From positions 20,454,001-20,518,000 of the forward strand of contig CM065185.1 in the NCBI GenBank assembly GCA_033026295.1: a stretch of DNA of 64,000 nucleotides, given 5' to 3'. The translations under genes were made by a program, and so were the position numbers. The stretch comes from Channa striata (lineage: Eukaryota > Chordata > Actinopteri > Anabantiformes > Channidae). Positions 11,730 through 23,698 of the stretch are shown here, in pieces (within the stretch, counting starts at the first letter, position 1; each line of letters begins with the position of its first letter). Under the pieces are notes generated by a model. The model saw only the letters and a program-made list of their open reading frames with translations, was not told the origin of the DNA and made no database searches.

Positions 11730-13429
11730 ATAGTTCTTCAGTGGAGGTTGTGACTACATATTTACACCCACTTACTGTCAGGTGTAACTGTTACACATTA
11801 TTAAAGTCTTTACTGGCTTAATGACTTCTCCCAGCCGGATCTATGAAGTCCGTATGAAAGTACCTTGTCATTTGTCAGAACAGAGCAGGGATTCAAACTG
11901 CCGGACGGATTCACGATGACGTGTTGCAGCCTGGTTTTAGCCTCAGCTTCCTCGGTGCTCAGGATTGTTAGTCTGAGCCTCTGTCCCAGGAAAAGCAGTT
12001 TCTACATCTACAGTTTTACTGAAGATGTCGCGCATTAAGAGTTGCATTATAATTACTCACTTTGCTGTAGCTGTTGGTTTTTATTGCAAAGACGCGACAA
12101 ACGTGTCTTGAACAAAAATGTGGCCACACTTTAATCACCATCAGTCATTCTGGAGCTGCTCAGCAGATTGAAGGTGCTCAGCTTGTGGTCCAGCAGGGAG
12201 CGCTGTGCTCCTCCGGACCCTGAAGCCTCTGAAGACGAGTGTGTGATGTTCTGGGTTCTGCAGTGTTGAAGGTGAAACGGCCACTTCTGGATGTAAAGAA
12301 GCAGCTGCTTTACTTTACTGACCCACAAACACAGCTGAGGACTTACCTCAGACTTCACAGTCTGTGGCCTGAGTCAGATTTAAAATCTATTTGTCAAATT
12401 TAGTTCTCAGCTCCAGTTGCACACGATGGCAACGAGAAAACCTGATTCCAGAATAAAAACAAATAAATGGCATTTTTGCTGCTTCTGTTGGAACCTCCAC
12501 ACCCCCAAAACAACTGGACTCACACTAAAAACCCTGTTGCTGCAGTTTGTGACGTGGATTGGTGACATTCAGGTGACAATGGGAGAAATGGACGCCGCGG
12601 GCCGGAGCAGAGACAGACAGAGACGGGGTGGACGAGGAACAACAGTGTGATTCTGGACGTCTGGTCGGAGTCGTCAGCGCTGACAAAAGCCCCGTTGTTG
12701 AAGCTCTGAAATGCTGATTCACCGTTCAGTTAACACAGGGAGCGCTTGTTTAATGACACACTCTGTCCCAACGAGGTCCTGAGCGAGTCCAGGATGGAGG
12801 ACAGCCACCACAGAATCACATCAGTGTGGATGCACAACTCCATACATTGTCCCGTCTAGATCACAATGGTACAACAGTGTGTGTGGAACTCTTCCACATG
12901 GTGTGTGTGTGGACACAGTCATCGGTGTGAGTCATCGGTCCCTGATTCACCGCTGTGGTCCCAGGTCTGTCAGCCTCTGTCTGATATTCCTTCCCCCAAA
13001 CGCCATTATGTCCAAAGACATAACATTAGAAAAGGTCACATGGTTTTTGCTGGACCAAAAAATAAATGAAATACTAAATAGTGTTCTGTCTTCTGAACGT
13101 GTCTGTGAGGCACATGTGGATCACATCTGGTTCAACAGCATCTGTGTTTTATCACTAACCAGGAGAAATCACTTACTGTACTAAGACCTTTGTAAAGTGC
13201 AGACGTCCTACGACTTGTACTTTAACTTATATTTGAAGACTCACTTTTCTCCCTGTACTCAGAATGAACAATGAGGCTCCGTGAAAACAGATGATTACAT
13301 TCTCTATAGTCGCCTTCACTGCAAACATGTCTCTGAACCTGAATTCTTTGATGGATACAGTCACCGTTGACTTACAGCAAATGACAGGTCTCTGTAAGGA
13401 CGACTGACGGTGATCGAACCGGGACAGCA

Positions 13430-13510
13430 GACAGACTGGGACAGGGTCGCATGTTCGAATCCACCTGCCGGCTGCAGCCTCTCTGTGTGGAGTGTGCCAC
13501 CGATATCCAG
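13430..13510 (+). repeat. tRNA-like SINE or LINE fragment
   Basis: A B-box-like GTTCGAATCC (about 13453) is followed by CTCTCTGTGTGGAGTGTGCC, which resembles the 'ctgtgtggagtttgc' phrase of a common fish repeat. It is short and diverged. Confidence 0.4.
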
Positions 13511-14415
13511 CGTGTGACGTAAAGAGCTATAAACAGAAAGTAAAAATGGTTTTTGAACCCAGATGGTCTGACTGAACTTTTACTCTGACGTCTTTGTTGT
13601 GTGCAGTGAATGTCACTGAAACAGCGCGACCCTCCTGCAGCAGCCGGTTTCTCGTCCCTTCGTTGCTGCAGCAGAGTCTCCACTGGCCTCAGTGTGGGAC
13701 CGTGGTGACTTCAGACTGTTCCTGGAACAATAGTGCCTGTTTAAGACATTTCTCGAAGCTACGTTTTAGCAGGTACGATGATATTTTATGGAGCTCATCT
13801 GTCAGTGTATGTACTTTAAGCTAATAATAATAAGTGTTACATATTGTGGCCATAATATTTAAACTGCTGTGCTAAATGCTGCTTTTTTCAATGGCAAACG
13901 GTGGATCTCATCCTCCTGGAACTGTTGGGTCATTTTGGACCCTCAGTGCTGCGGCTGCTCCGTCTCCATGTCTCTGGATTTCTTCAGCATTATTTGAACT
14001 TTCTCATTCTCTTCCCTGCTGCTGACATGAAAACCTACATGATAAAAGTAATTTCCTAATCAATATTGAAGGGAACCAATCAGATCTTTGCGGAACCTGT
14101 GGCCCCACACCTGTTTAGACCGGGACTGTCTTCTCTATGTCTGCAGGGGACACACGGAGAAGAACCCGACATTAGCTCGAAGCACCAGGTGACCGTACAG
14201 CCACGACCCGTCCCCGGGCTGCGGTCCTGCAGCGTGACGGCTCGCGTGCTGATCAGGATTTGTTCGTCCATCTGCATCATAACCTGCAGCGTGAGACGTG
14301 AGCGCAGCCTGACACTGTAATGTGATTACTGCACATGTCATGTCAGTTTTCAGCCCGATCTGGACAACATGCTCGTAACTAATCTTGGCATAAATCTGGA
14401 CTTTGGCAGCCGGAG

Positions 14416-14417
<2 letters not shown>

Positions 14418-14455
<38 letters not shown>

Positions 14456-14479
14456 CTCACACACACACACACACTCTCC

Positions 14480-14507
<28 letters not shown>
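14418..14507 (+). repeat. Compound (CA)n microsatellite
   Basis: Three CA tracts are separated by CTCTCT-type interruptions over 90 bases. The tract generates spurious Thr-His and Cys-Val open frames on both strands that should not be annotated as genes. Confidence 0.95.
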
Positions 14508-14510
<3 letters not shown>

Positions 14511-15189
14511 TGAGCTCTAATGCTCCAGTCTGGCTCCTGCTTCCATCACACATCATCATGTTTACTGAAAACATCGAAACTATGGAATAAAAACACACAC
14601 AGATGACAAATACAAATACTCCTGAAAACGAGTAATCCGGAGTCAAAGTCCTGTCTCTAAAGAGAAGATGATTAGAATAAAAAAGGAGCCGCATCAGTGA
14701 ATCCTGGTCCCACCATTCACATGTAAAACCTCTGATCAGAGGCTCAGACATTTCACCTGCTCACAAATGAGTTTCTGCTGCAGCTGCTCCATCATATTCA
14801 TTCAAGGCACCGAATATGAAGAGAACCCGTCTCATCGTTCAGCCCCACGTCGTCAGACCGTCCCATTCACTTACTGAAACTAAACCATGTGTTTTCATTT
14901 TGTCCCTGTGTGGACAGTTTGGTTAACACGTGCTACCTCGTCTTTCACTGCAATACTCGGATTGGTTTGAGTTGTTTTATTTATTTTTATTTAGCCTTTT
15001 ATTGATCAGTCTGACAATAACTGACGTTTATTCCGTTGCAGGAGGATGGTGAGGATTCAAATAACGAATAAAACGAATGTGCGCCTGTGTAGTTTTTTGT
15101 GGAATCAGGAACCTCGTTGAGGTTTCAGGAGAGAATAATAAAGGAGGAGACTCACCTGCAGTGTGTACGATGGGACACGGTGTTATGTA

Positions 15190-15385
15190 ACATGTAGCTC
15201 AGTTGGTAAGGACGGAGCACAGCGTCACTGGTTTGATCCCTGGTCCCTTTATGTGTCAAAGTGTCCTTGGGCAAGACACTGAGCCCTAAGTTGCTCCCGG
15301 TGGGTCAGGTGAGCACTCTGCATGTCAGCCATCAATGTTGTAAAGTGCTTTGGGAAAAAGCAACTATTTAACGAGCTGCTGATCT
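15190..15385 (+). repeat. tRNA-derived SINE
   Basis: A tRNA-like head has GTAGCTCAGTTGGTAAGG (A box) and GGTTTGATCCC (B box). It continues into 'gtgtccttgggcaagacactgagccctaagttgctcccggtggg', a body sequence familiar from percomorph SINEs, and ends with 'gtaaagtgctttgggaaaaagc'. This is the best preserved SINE in the window. Related but poorer copies lie near 20775, 55670 and 60700. Confidence 0.8.
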
Positions 15386-17568
15386 GAGGACTGTCTTTCC
15401 TGTGGACAGACAACCGTCTGCAGACATGGTAAGAAGAGGATTTGCTGAAACCTCTAAAGTTCAGAACTGGGAACCACCATCCCATCCCAGCTCAGATATG
15501 AGGCGACATCACTACTTCTTCCTCATGCTGCAACAAAATCCTGTCTTCATCCAGGAAGACACGACTGTACTGCACAGGTCAGTCAGTCCACACACCTGAT
15601 GTCTCTCTTGGTGCACTCAGGCCATGGACACTGTGTCGAGCATGGAGGAGCTTTCGACAGCGTCACTTCTCGGATCTCAGTGGTGAGGATTCGGAGGATT
15701 CAGGTCTAAAAAGCAGACGTCCCCATCTCCACGACCAGTCACCAGAAACGGCTGCTCTTCCTCTGGAGGAAAACGTTTTGGTTCAGTCAGAGGATTCACA
15801 CGTCCACATCACACCATGAAGACCACATTTACAAGGAAGTCTCCTGTTGGCACATGTTTACATCAGCACGACTGGAGACTCAAGACTTCCACAAAAAGAC
15901 CCCCTCAGTCTGGGCCCTGGATCGAAGAGGTGGGGGTCAGGTTTCACCTGTCTTTGCTCACTTTCCCAGAATGCACTGGTGTCACCTCAGCTCAGCGTTC
16001 ATGTTTCTGCTGCAGCTAAAAGGCTAATGACAAACATCTGACGTTTTCCTCCACAAACAGACTGTGATTTAATTTGTTTTTCCGCTGGAGTTAATGTAGC
16101 TTTGGACCCAGGTCATCGCTGAGGAGAAGCGCGATGGCGTGAGCACACCTCTGCTTCTCCACCACGAGACAGGAGACGAGGAGGCCATTCATTAACCATG
16201 AGCGTCTAAAAATAAAGGCCTCCTCCTTTAATCTGGGCCAGAGCTTCGAGTGGTTGCCGTCAGCACGAGAGCCGAGACACAAAGAGCAAGAGGACGACGC
16301 TGTTTCATGTTCGCGGTGAACAAAGGAGGGTTTGTTTCAGGCCGACCTTTGACCTGCAGGGGCTCTTCAAAGGAACGGCAGCAGGTTTCACAGCTTAAGA
16401 TACAGCTGCTAAAGTCTAATCTACCCGACACGCACAAACAGCATTCAGACAAAAAATATAAGAAAATAAAGTAAGCGACCAACCAAAGTGGAGCGCTGAT
16501 CACTGACCTGCTGCTTCACTTTGACGTCACAAATGCCGGAAGAACGCGAGATTCAAATAGACGTTAACTCAGCCTCTCTGAGACTGAAGTTCCAGTCTTG
16601 TTGTCAGCAATTTCAGTGCAACACAACACCAGCGCCAACACTGGCTCTTCAGCGACTGTCAGACGTCCGGGCGGGTCGTCATTTCGGAGCAACATCAGAA
16701 AGATCGGTCCCTGTCTTTGTGAATATACAACCCAACTCACTGTGCAGACCCTGGTCCTGTGTCGTCTCAGATACTCCCACGTCCTGTTGACAGGATGAAC
16801 GGCAGCACGGTCAGACCCTGCACATGATCCGAAGTGTGGCAGGTTTAAACAAACCAGAAGGACACGTGGCTCCGTCCACTGTTCCGACCTCTGCACTGGC
16901 TTCATCACGTTCAAAGCTCTGCTCGAACTCTCTGAACCAGGTCTACGGTCCCATCATGGAGCTCCAAACTCTCCTGCACCTTTAGAGTCAGTTCAATGTA
17001 GAAAATAATCAAAGCCGCACCTCATGAAAGCAAAGCACATTTTATACAAAACACACACACTGTTGCTTTGGATAGAAATGTCTACAAATGTTAAGGTAAC
17101 AAACTGCATATTTATTCATGTAGTGAATCATTTTCTCCGCTTCACGTATCTGAAGCTTGAGTTAGTGTCAGAACATAAAGTGGGAAACTCGGAAAAATGA
17201 ATTCCTCTGCTGTGTCTCAGCGGGAGCAGGGAAGAACCGCACAGTCAGTGTGTCCACGGATCAAACCCTGAACGTTTCTGCACAAACTTGGACTGAACTT
17301 GTTCACTTCTTCTTACGTGCACGTGACTTGAACCTGGGCAGTGACACGTTCTCATTCCCGCCCTTTGCTCTTCCTGTCTCTTTTGTCCCACTTTCACCTT
17401 CCCCGTCTCCTAATCCCAAACTTTTCCTCCTCCTGGCGCCTCGTAGGTGAGCCGGTGATTGGGCGGCGGGTCTGAGGGACAGGCGTTAGAAATCACATGG
17501 TCCACATCTCCAGCTCCGCACGACGCCATTTTGGAGGAAAGTTTGGAATTTGTGAACCTGAGGAGGTG

Positions 17569-17640
17569 CAGCAGCAGCAGCAGCAGCAGGAGGAAGAGGA
17601 GGAGGAAGAAAAGAGGAGAAGGAGGCAAAGAGAAGGAAGA
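17569..17640 (+). repeat. (CAG)7 plus GAG-rich purine tract in the dlg1 leader
   Basis: Seven CAG units (17569-17589) run into about 50 bases of almost pure purine (GAGGAA-type). The tract lies within the putative promoter or 5' UTR of dlg1 and would form a strongly asymmetric RNA or DNA segment there. Confidence 0.8.
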
Positions 17641-18255
17641 CGAGCCGCGGAGGAGGGACCTGCACTTGGGGAAGTTTGACACGAATGCAGCGGGCGGGCT
17701 GTGCAGCGCAGACGGAGCTGGAACTTTTGTGTTTCTGGGACAAGAACCGAAGCTCCGGCGCCGCTCGTACCTCCGCCGCAGCGGCTGCAGCAGCGGCAGG
17801 GCTCGGCTCATGCGCGCACCCCGCTCGGGAACTCGGGCTTTTTGCGCGGACTTTGGCTCAGTTGCTGAAAACTAGATTCCCACTTTTCCAGCAGCCGTGT
17901 GGCGCAACTGCGGCCATCGTGCGCGGTGCACGCCGGGGCACGGAGCCTCCGCGGCGGCGAAGAGCAGCTCGGAGAGTCGCCGGAGCTTCTTCCTGGCTCC
18001 CGCTCGCTCAGTGGGATTTTACTTGGAAGCTTGTTCGCGCTTGTCCCCGGGGAGCCGGGCTTGTTATTTTCGCTGGACGGGGACTTCGGAGGCTTGTTCG
18101 GCTCGGAGGGGAACTTGGTGTCGTCGTGGAGGGATTTTCTCCTCCTCCAGCCCGGACTTGGAGCGGTGACAGCGGGCTTTCACCGGCGGAATAAATCGAT
18201 AGATCGCCGTGCTGAGTGGGGGTGTATGTGGCTAACGCACGACTAGCTCCACGCC

Positions 18256-18280
18256 GAGCCGAGCCGAGCCGAGCCGAGCC
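18256..18280 (+). repeat. (GAGCC)5 abutting the dlg1 start codon
   Basis: Five perfect GAGCC units end at the base before ATG 18281. The repeat therefore fixes the Kozak context (G at -3), and its length sets the last part of the leader. Confidence 0.95.
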
Positions 18281-18299
18281 ATGCCAGTCAGAAAGAAAG
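18281..18299 (+). CDS. dlg1: dlg1 coding exon 1 (MPVRKK, beta/L27 form)
   Basis: Six codons (MPVRKK) plus one base lead to the donor GTAAGC at 18300. MPVRK is the known N-terminus of DLG1/SAP97, which starts the L27-containing beta isoform. The exon ends in phase 1 (G); with AT from 19999 it forms the aspartate codon that opens the L27 domain. DLG1 is a MAGUK scaffold at epithelial lateral membranes and synapses. The L27 domain mediates assembly with CASK and other L27 proteins. The start is secure because of the in-frame stop at 18233 and the CpG-rich leader before it. Teleosts may have two dlg1 copies (a and b), which this sequence alone does not separate. Confidence 0.93.
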
Positions 18300-18441
18300 G
18301 TAAGCCGCTTTCACTGGACGCTCGCGGACGTAGCAAGCTAGCTCGGCTAACGGCTGCAGCCTCGCACGAACAAGTAAAAGTTGAGCAAACACACGCCAAC
18401 ACGGATATGAGCGCCTATACAGACCCACCACACGGGCTCGT

Positions 18442-18485
18442 TCGGCCGGGCCGGGCCGGGCCGGGCCGGGCCGAGCCGAGCCGGG
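18442..18485 (+). repeat. GGCCG/GAGCC pentanucleotide repeat in intron 1
   Basis: About nine five-base units (GGCCG, then GAGCC variants) lie 143 bases after the splice donor of exon 1. They are closely related in unit to the (GAGCC)5 array before the start codon. Confidence 0.9.
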
Positions 18486-18647
18486 CAGGTGAGGTGACTT
18501 AAAGTGGGGTTAGCCGCTTAGCCGCTGTTGCTAACCAAGTTGTATGTGGGGCACCTTGCGTGGACACGAGCCCGACTAAAAATAAACCCAAACGGTAATA
18601 AAGAATTTAGCGCGTTTCCCCTCACGGCACGTTCACAGTCGACGTTT

Positions 18648-18649
<2 letters not shown>

Positions 18650-18679
<30 letters not shown>
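18650..18679 (+). repeat. (CA)n microsatellite
   Basis: A perfect CA dinucleotide run of about 29 bases inside dlg1 intron 1. Confidence 0.95.
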
Positions 18680-18680
<1 letters not shown>

Positions 18681-19998
18681 GCAGTGACCCAGAGATTCGG
18701 GACATTCGGCTGCAGAACTTGTTGAAAGCGAAGTTTCCAGTGTTTGTCCCACATCTGGCCAGATGTTCAAACACTCACTTCGAGTCACTACAGAAAGTTG
18801 AACTCTTGGAAAAATCCAATGTGTTCCGAAGCGGGCCGAGCATTGAAAGGTTCTATCGACCCGTTTACTCCACAAATGAAAAAGTCAGAGTCCAAACCAG
18901 TTAAAGGACTCCTTCATCTTCTGAGTAAAATAATTTCCTTCCGTTGCTCAGATTTGTTGTTGAATATATTCGTTCATTATCAGAAACATAAGCAGCCATA
19001 ATTTAGATTATGTAGTTAATTATTCAGACATTTCTTTTCCCAAACACAAAGCAAAACTGTTGTTTTCGTCCCCTCAGATGTTAAGACTTTCAGTTGGTTT
19101 TTACAACTAAATACTTTTGTGATCCATATGTTGATTGCAGAAAAACTAGAAACTTCAAATCGTTTTTTGCACTGGGATACATATATTTGACCGTTTCCGA
19201 GATTTTACAGACTGAGTAATTCTGTAATGGAAGTAACTGTTACAACTGTCAAACGGTTACAATGAGTAAAGAACCAAACAATTGATCTAAGACGCGTTTT
19301 CACTGTTGAGCTTCTTCCAAAGGTAGAATTACAAGTGACGTCTTGACATCCGTGTGAAGACACACAAGAAAAAACCAACTGTAGCTTTGCCTCAAATGAA
19401 TGTTTACTGAACACGTGGGCCGTTATTCATAAGTGATGTGAGTCTGTGAACGAGGCTCGGCATAGAGGGAATCGACACGTCAGCTCCGGGTTTATAGGGC
19501 ATCCGAACATCTGGTTGTGCTGGGGAATAAACCAATTCTGATTAAACTAAAAATCATTTGGATAAAATGCTGATGTGGGACAAATGTACGAGATGTCTGA
19601 GACATTATAGACAGAAATTGTTTCTTCAGAAGCGCAATCCGAGGTTTTGATGCCCTTTAAAAACCAACATGACCTTATGCTTTCCTCTGATACGCTGCCC
19701 TTTTTACTTGTCTGCTGAGTAAAGCCTCTTTTAAACAAACCTGGCCCCACTCTTAAATCCTTGTACATTTGGACTTTTAAAGCATTATTTACCTACGTGA
19801 AATCTGCAGACAGCCAGTTTGGCTCAGTGCTGAGGGATTATTTCTGCAGAGAGGCAGTTGCAGCTTTGCCTGACTGCTGCACTCTGCTGCCACCGTGTCT
19901 CCGATCACTTTCCATTAGAATGAATCTGCAGCAGCTCTTCTCCGCTCTGCCGTGTCCCCAACTCACCTCTGCTGCCTCCTCCTCCCCCTGTCGTACAG

Positions 19999-20130
19999 AT
20001 GCGCAGCGAGCCCTGCTGCTGCTGGAGGAGTACCGGGCCAAGCTGAACCAGGCTGAGGACCGGCAGCTCCGACACTCCATCCAGAGGGTCATTGACATCT
20101 TCCAGAGCAACCTCTTCCAGGCTCTCATAG
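19999..20130 (+). CDS. dlg1: dlg1 exon 2 (L27 domain, first part)
   Basis: The acceptor is at 19997-19998 (CGTACAG) and the donor GTACGA at 20131. Joined in phase 1 at both ends, the exon supplies residues 7-50 plus the first base of codon 51. It contains QRAL..LEEYR.KL...EDRQLR.SI.RVI.IFQSNLFQALI, the core of the DLG1 L27 helices. L27 domains form heterotetrameric bundles that link DLG1 to CASK, MPP-family proteins and LIN7 and help target it to the lateral membrane or synapse. The exon length (132 nt) and phases are as expected for this family. Confidence is high because the peptide is DLG1-specific and fits both neighbours. Confidence 0.95.
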
Positions 20131-20770
20131 GTACGATTGCCCTCTATCTGACCCTAACAACCCTTGACATCAGGGTCACACAGGTCCTGGAAAGAACCTG
20201 GAAAAAACAGGGAATGGCTTCTTTCAAAGTTTGACACATTGTCAGTGGCATGACAAGTCTACAAAAAAATACTGGTAAGAATATAAATGTACATGAGAAT
20301 TATTAACTACTCAAAGTCGGTATTGGGACAGAACAAATGTGACTAAAAACGTAAGTTTAACTACAGCGCATACATTTGTCCAAAATTTAATTAGCTTGTT
20401 AGGTGAAGAAGAATAAATATGGTGAATACGTCTGTGGATTAAGAAAGTTGAGCCTAAATTTTAAAAAATGAAGCAAGGAAAAGCGGAACATTATATCATA
20501 AAACTCTCTGCTGAAGAGTTTATCAGTCGCATACAGTAGGTACAAAAAAACATTCCCCTTGGAAGTTTTCATCTTTTACTTTTTTTTTTAACATTGAATC
20601 TGCTTGCGTTCTTGTCCCCATCCCCTGATTGCTTCTGTTCGACAATCTTTTTACAAAGTGGACTGGAGTATTCTTTAGTCTTCATGGGACAGGTCTATTC
20701 CTACTACAACACACTGACTGCATTAACTGTCACTTTACAAACCAATTGGCTGCAAAAGGGGAGATTTAGA

Positions 20771-20886
20771 TGTGGTGCGTAGGTAGAGCGGTCGTCCAAC
20801 TACAGTTGCTGGTTTGATCCCCAGCTCCCCCGGTCACGTGTCGAAGTGTTCGTGAGCAAAACATGGAACCCTCCACTTAATTACTC

Positions 20887-20950
<64 letters not shown>

Positions 20951-21010
20951 TCTGTACAAATGGGTAGATTAGAATCAATGTAAAGCTCTTTGATTACCAG
21001 CGCTACGTAA
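20771..21010 (+). repeat. SINE interrupted by a (TG)n microsatellite
   Basis: A tRNA-like head with GGTTTGATCCCC (about 20810) and the body phrase 'gtgtcgaagtgttcgtgagcaaaacatgg' are followed by an uninterrupted TG tract of about 58 bases (20891-20949). The SINE tail 'gtaaagctctttgattacc' follows it. It is the same family as the copy at 15190. The TG run replaces the place where that family has a short GT-rich stretch. Confidence 0.75.
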
Positions 21011-23610
21011 GTGCAGATCATTTAATTTAAAAGGGGTGACTTTTCATCCAGTCCCGTATTTTCAGTTTAATATTTATAATTAATTAAAATGAGCTTGTTT
21101 TTGCTTTAAAATGAAAGACTTTTTGCCACGAGGGTGGGTGGCCATCTGTCCTGACATGGGGTCAGTGAAGAGCAGAGAGAGAAAAGACCAACACAATGCA
21201 GCATGCAGAACAGTGGGAGGTTGGAAGGGCCAGTAACTCAGTAGTGGTCACACAGCTCAAGGTTCTGGATACCTGCAGAAAGGTACAGAGAAGGAGAAGC
21301 ACCCGAGTTCGAGTGGACCCCGGCTCCTGACGTCCACACGGTACCCTGTGGGACCTGCCGTCCATCATCTTCAGGATCACAATGTTGAGCCTGTCACACA
21401 CTTGTCTTGGACATGGCTGCTTTCAGACCGTTTGCAGTTTAAACAGCTAGTGCCGCAGCATTAACGTTTTAAATAATTTTAATCTTCTGTCTGTGGTGGA
21501 TCACAAACAAAATATTTGGTGAAATCCCAGCACCTTCGAAGCCCTGGCTTTGTTTTGTTTTCCGGCAAAAGTCAAAAAGCATTTACTCTGGACAAATCAT
21601 ATTTATTCTGGTGTTTTCAGTATTGACTTCATTCAAGTATAACCAACGCTGGCAGGGTATTTGTATCGGATGATCAATGAATGAATCAAACTTATTTCTA
21701 AAGTGCTTCAGAGATGAATCATAAGCTTATACATTAACAAAACAAACATGTGGACACATGGTTCCATGATCTGATGGAAACCTTTTTCAAATTTAAGGTC
21801 ATTTCCTTTCAATTGCAGATTGCAAATCATGTCGTACCTTAATTTTACAAAAAAATTCTAATGCTGAATCTGAATAAAGCGATTCCAGAAGATTCTGTCG
21901 TGATATAGCAGAAGTACAAGATGAGCATTTTTCTGTAGGTAAATGTCAGCGTCTTTTCTGGTTTATTTGATGTAACGACTCCAGGCAGCTTATTGAATGA
22001 CGGTGTGTCTGAGTCGTGGATGCAGCAGTTACACTAATGGAAAATGTGTTATGTTGGCAACAGGGACATGAGAGTAGAGAGAAAGTCTGGGTGGGCTCAA
22101 ATTGTATTTCAACTCTGTGTTGGACGTTTGTTCTGTGGATCAGTGTTTTGAAATGTGTGTGTGTTGATAAAAATGTTACATGCCTAATTTGTATGGGAAA
22201 GCACTGATTCAGTTAGTTGTTAAAGGTCACGTATCCCACGCTAAATGCGGGTAAACGGATGACGTTTGCACAGCTCCTGTTGACCCGTCTGAACTCGGCA
22301 TGTTTGCAGAACTGTGCGGTGATGAAGGCATCATGGCCGCAGCCGTGCTCGTGTTTGTTTCTCCTGTGTCACAGCGCGCTGAGAGGTCATAAAGTGTGTT
22401 GCTGAGAGCAGAAACCAGCAGCAGCATCTGGCCGAGACAGAAATGGAGGGAATGGGCTGAAAGAAAAGAGCAGCTCGTGTAGCTGCGGCCGAGCTCAACA
22501 GAGATAAAGTGTTGATAAGACGAGGGCTGTTGTCATGGAGCCCTAATAAAACCAATGGCCTCTGGTCACAGACCGGTAAAAAACCATGAAGCCTTCAAAT
22601 TGGAGGCCACGTCTCTTCATGGTCATTCTGTGTCTTTTGATGCCACTTCACTGCTTGTGTCTGGATCGATGTTTGCTGTCTAGTCTTTTTCGCTTTGCAG
22701 TTGTTTGGTGTGATGTTTTCTTGGTCTTTCTCATTCTTAGTATTATTTTAGAGACTTGAACAGATTTGTGCTGACAGTTGACCTCACGTGTCCAATCAGA
22801 TTCCTGAAGTTGTTGACCTGTTGTTAGTTGTTGTTGCTTGTGATTATACCTGCATAAAATCAGTTTAAAGCCACGTTCACGTGTGACACATTTAAGCCGC
22901 TAAACTTGCTCAAATACATCGATGCGTGATAATGAAGCAGAAGTTGCCCTGCAGGCCTCTCAGGGTTTGCGTGTTGGATCTGTGATGTGCTGTCACTTTT
23001 CGCTGCCAGCTAACGGTACCCGAGTAAGCTGAGACGCTGCTGCGGGGTTAACGGACGCCGAGCAGCAGGAATGTGGTCAGATGTGTTTGACTTTCCCAGG
23101 ACGGAATCACTGACTTCCTGACTGTCTGGCACAGTTTCAGTTGACTGACTCCGAACTGTAGCTCAGCATCTTAAGCTTCACCAAACACCCCCAGAAAGAG
23201 CAAACGGTGATTAACTGCTTACTTTGAATAGCGAGTGAAATCTGCCTGTTTAGACCAATCCTGTAATTATTTCACCACTTACAGTTGTATTGAGCACCAT
23301 GGACTTATTGTAGGAGTGAGAAGAGAAAGAAAAGAATTTGTTGTATCTGAGATTTCCATAAACACAGCGTCCCCAGTTCCAGTCCAAACAAAGGATTGTG
23401 TCGCATATCATTGACATAAATGACACATCAGGCATAAGTAATCAACCAGGCCTTAATTTTAATTTAATATTTAGCTGGCGGAAAGGTAAGTCCAATGCCA
23501 GCAGCAAATACACATTAATACCCAATAAAAAGCATATCTAAAGAAAGCTTGCACACAAAAGAAACAACAATCCCAAACCAAGTCTGCAGGGGTTCATTTG
23601 TGGTGAGAAT

Positions 23611-23698
23611 GGGATCTGGCCGGGATCTGGCCGGGATCTGGCCGGGATCTGGCCGGGATCTGGCCGGGATCTGGCCGGGATCTGGCCGGGATCTGGCC
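23611..23698 (+). repeat. Eight perfect copies of an 11-bp tandem repeat
   Basis: The unit GGGATCTGGCC is repeated exactly eight times (88 bases) with no mismatch. Each junction creates a CCGG and each unit a GATC. It lies deep in dlg1 intron 2. The absence of divergence implies recent expansion, so length polymorphism is likely. Confidence 0.95.

Larger units (their letters stand above)
7753..17399. other. Intergenic region between the SNTX-like gene and dlg1
   Basis: No intact gene was recognised in this 9.6 kb. It holds an orphan fragment of the SNTX-like exon (11557-11729), a promoter-like patch with a splice donor (10741-10890), two SINE remnants (about 13430-13510 and 15190-15385) and a compound CA repeat (14418-14507). 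The remaining open frames are short, lack splice context or recognisable motifs, and change frame freely, as expected of non-coding DNA. The 3' UTR of the SNTX-like gene must occupy the first few hundred bases. Confidence 0.6.
17400..18280 (+). promoter_or_regulatory. dlg1: dlg1 main promoter and 5' leader (CpG-rich)
   Basis: GC and CpG content rise sharply here compared with flanking DNA. An inverted CCAAT box (ATTGG, 17458-17462) runs directly into a GC-box-like GGGCGG, suggesting a TATA-less promoter. The leader runs up to the ATG at 18281. The frame of that ATG is closed by an in-frame TAA at 18233-18235, so no longer N-terminus is possible from this exon. Several upstream ATGs exist; the last (18226) opens a seven-codon uORF ending at 18246, and the 115-codon frame 17899-18246 shares its stop. 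The transcription start cannot be fixed from sequence. The longer open frames on both strands here are probably products of GC-rich composition. Confidence 0.7.
18300..19998 (+). other. dlg1: dlg1 intron 1
   Basis: The intron is 1,699 bases, from GTAAGC to CGTACAG. It starts with a pentanucleotide GGCCG-type repeat (about 18442-18485) and carries a (CA)n tract at 18650-18679. No exon was seen inside. Confidence 0.85.

Noticed and set aside
14135..14751. Cys-Val-rich open frames on the - strand
   Set aside because: They are translations of the CA microsatellite at 14418-14507.
17410..18246. Several overlapping open frames over 100 codons on both strands
   Set aside because: They lie in the CpG-rich dlg1 leader, where stop codons are rare. 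They show no motifs and are better read as promoter/5' UTR.
23611..23698. Possible CRISPR-like array
   Set aside because: The units are directly adjacent with no spacers, and the DNA is vertebrate. It is a minisatellite.
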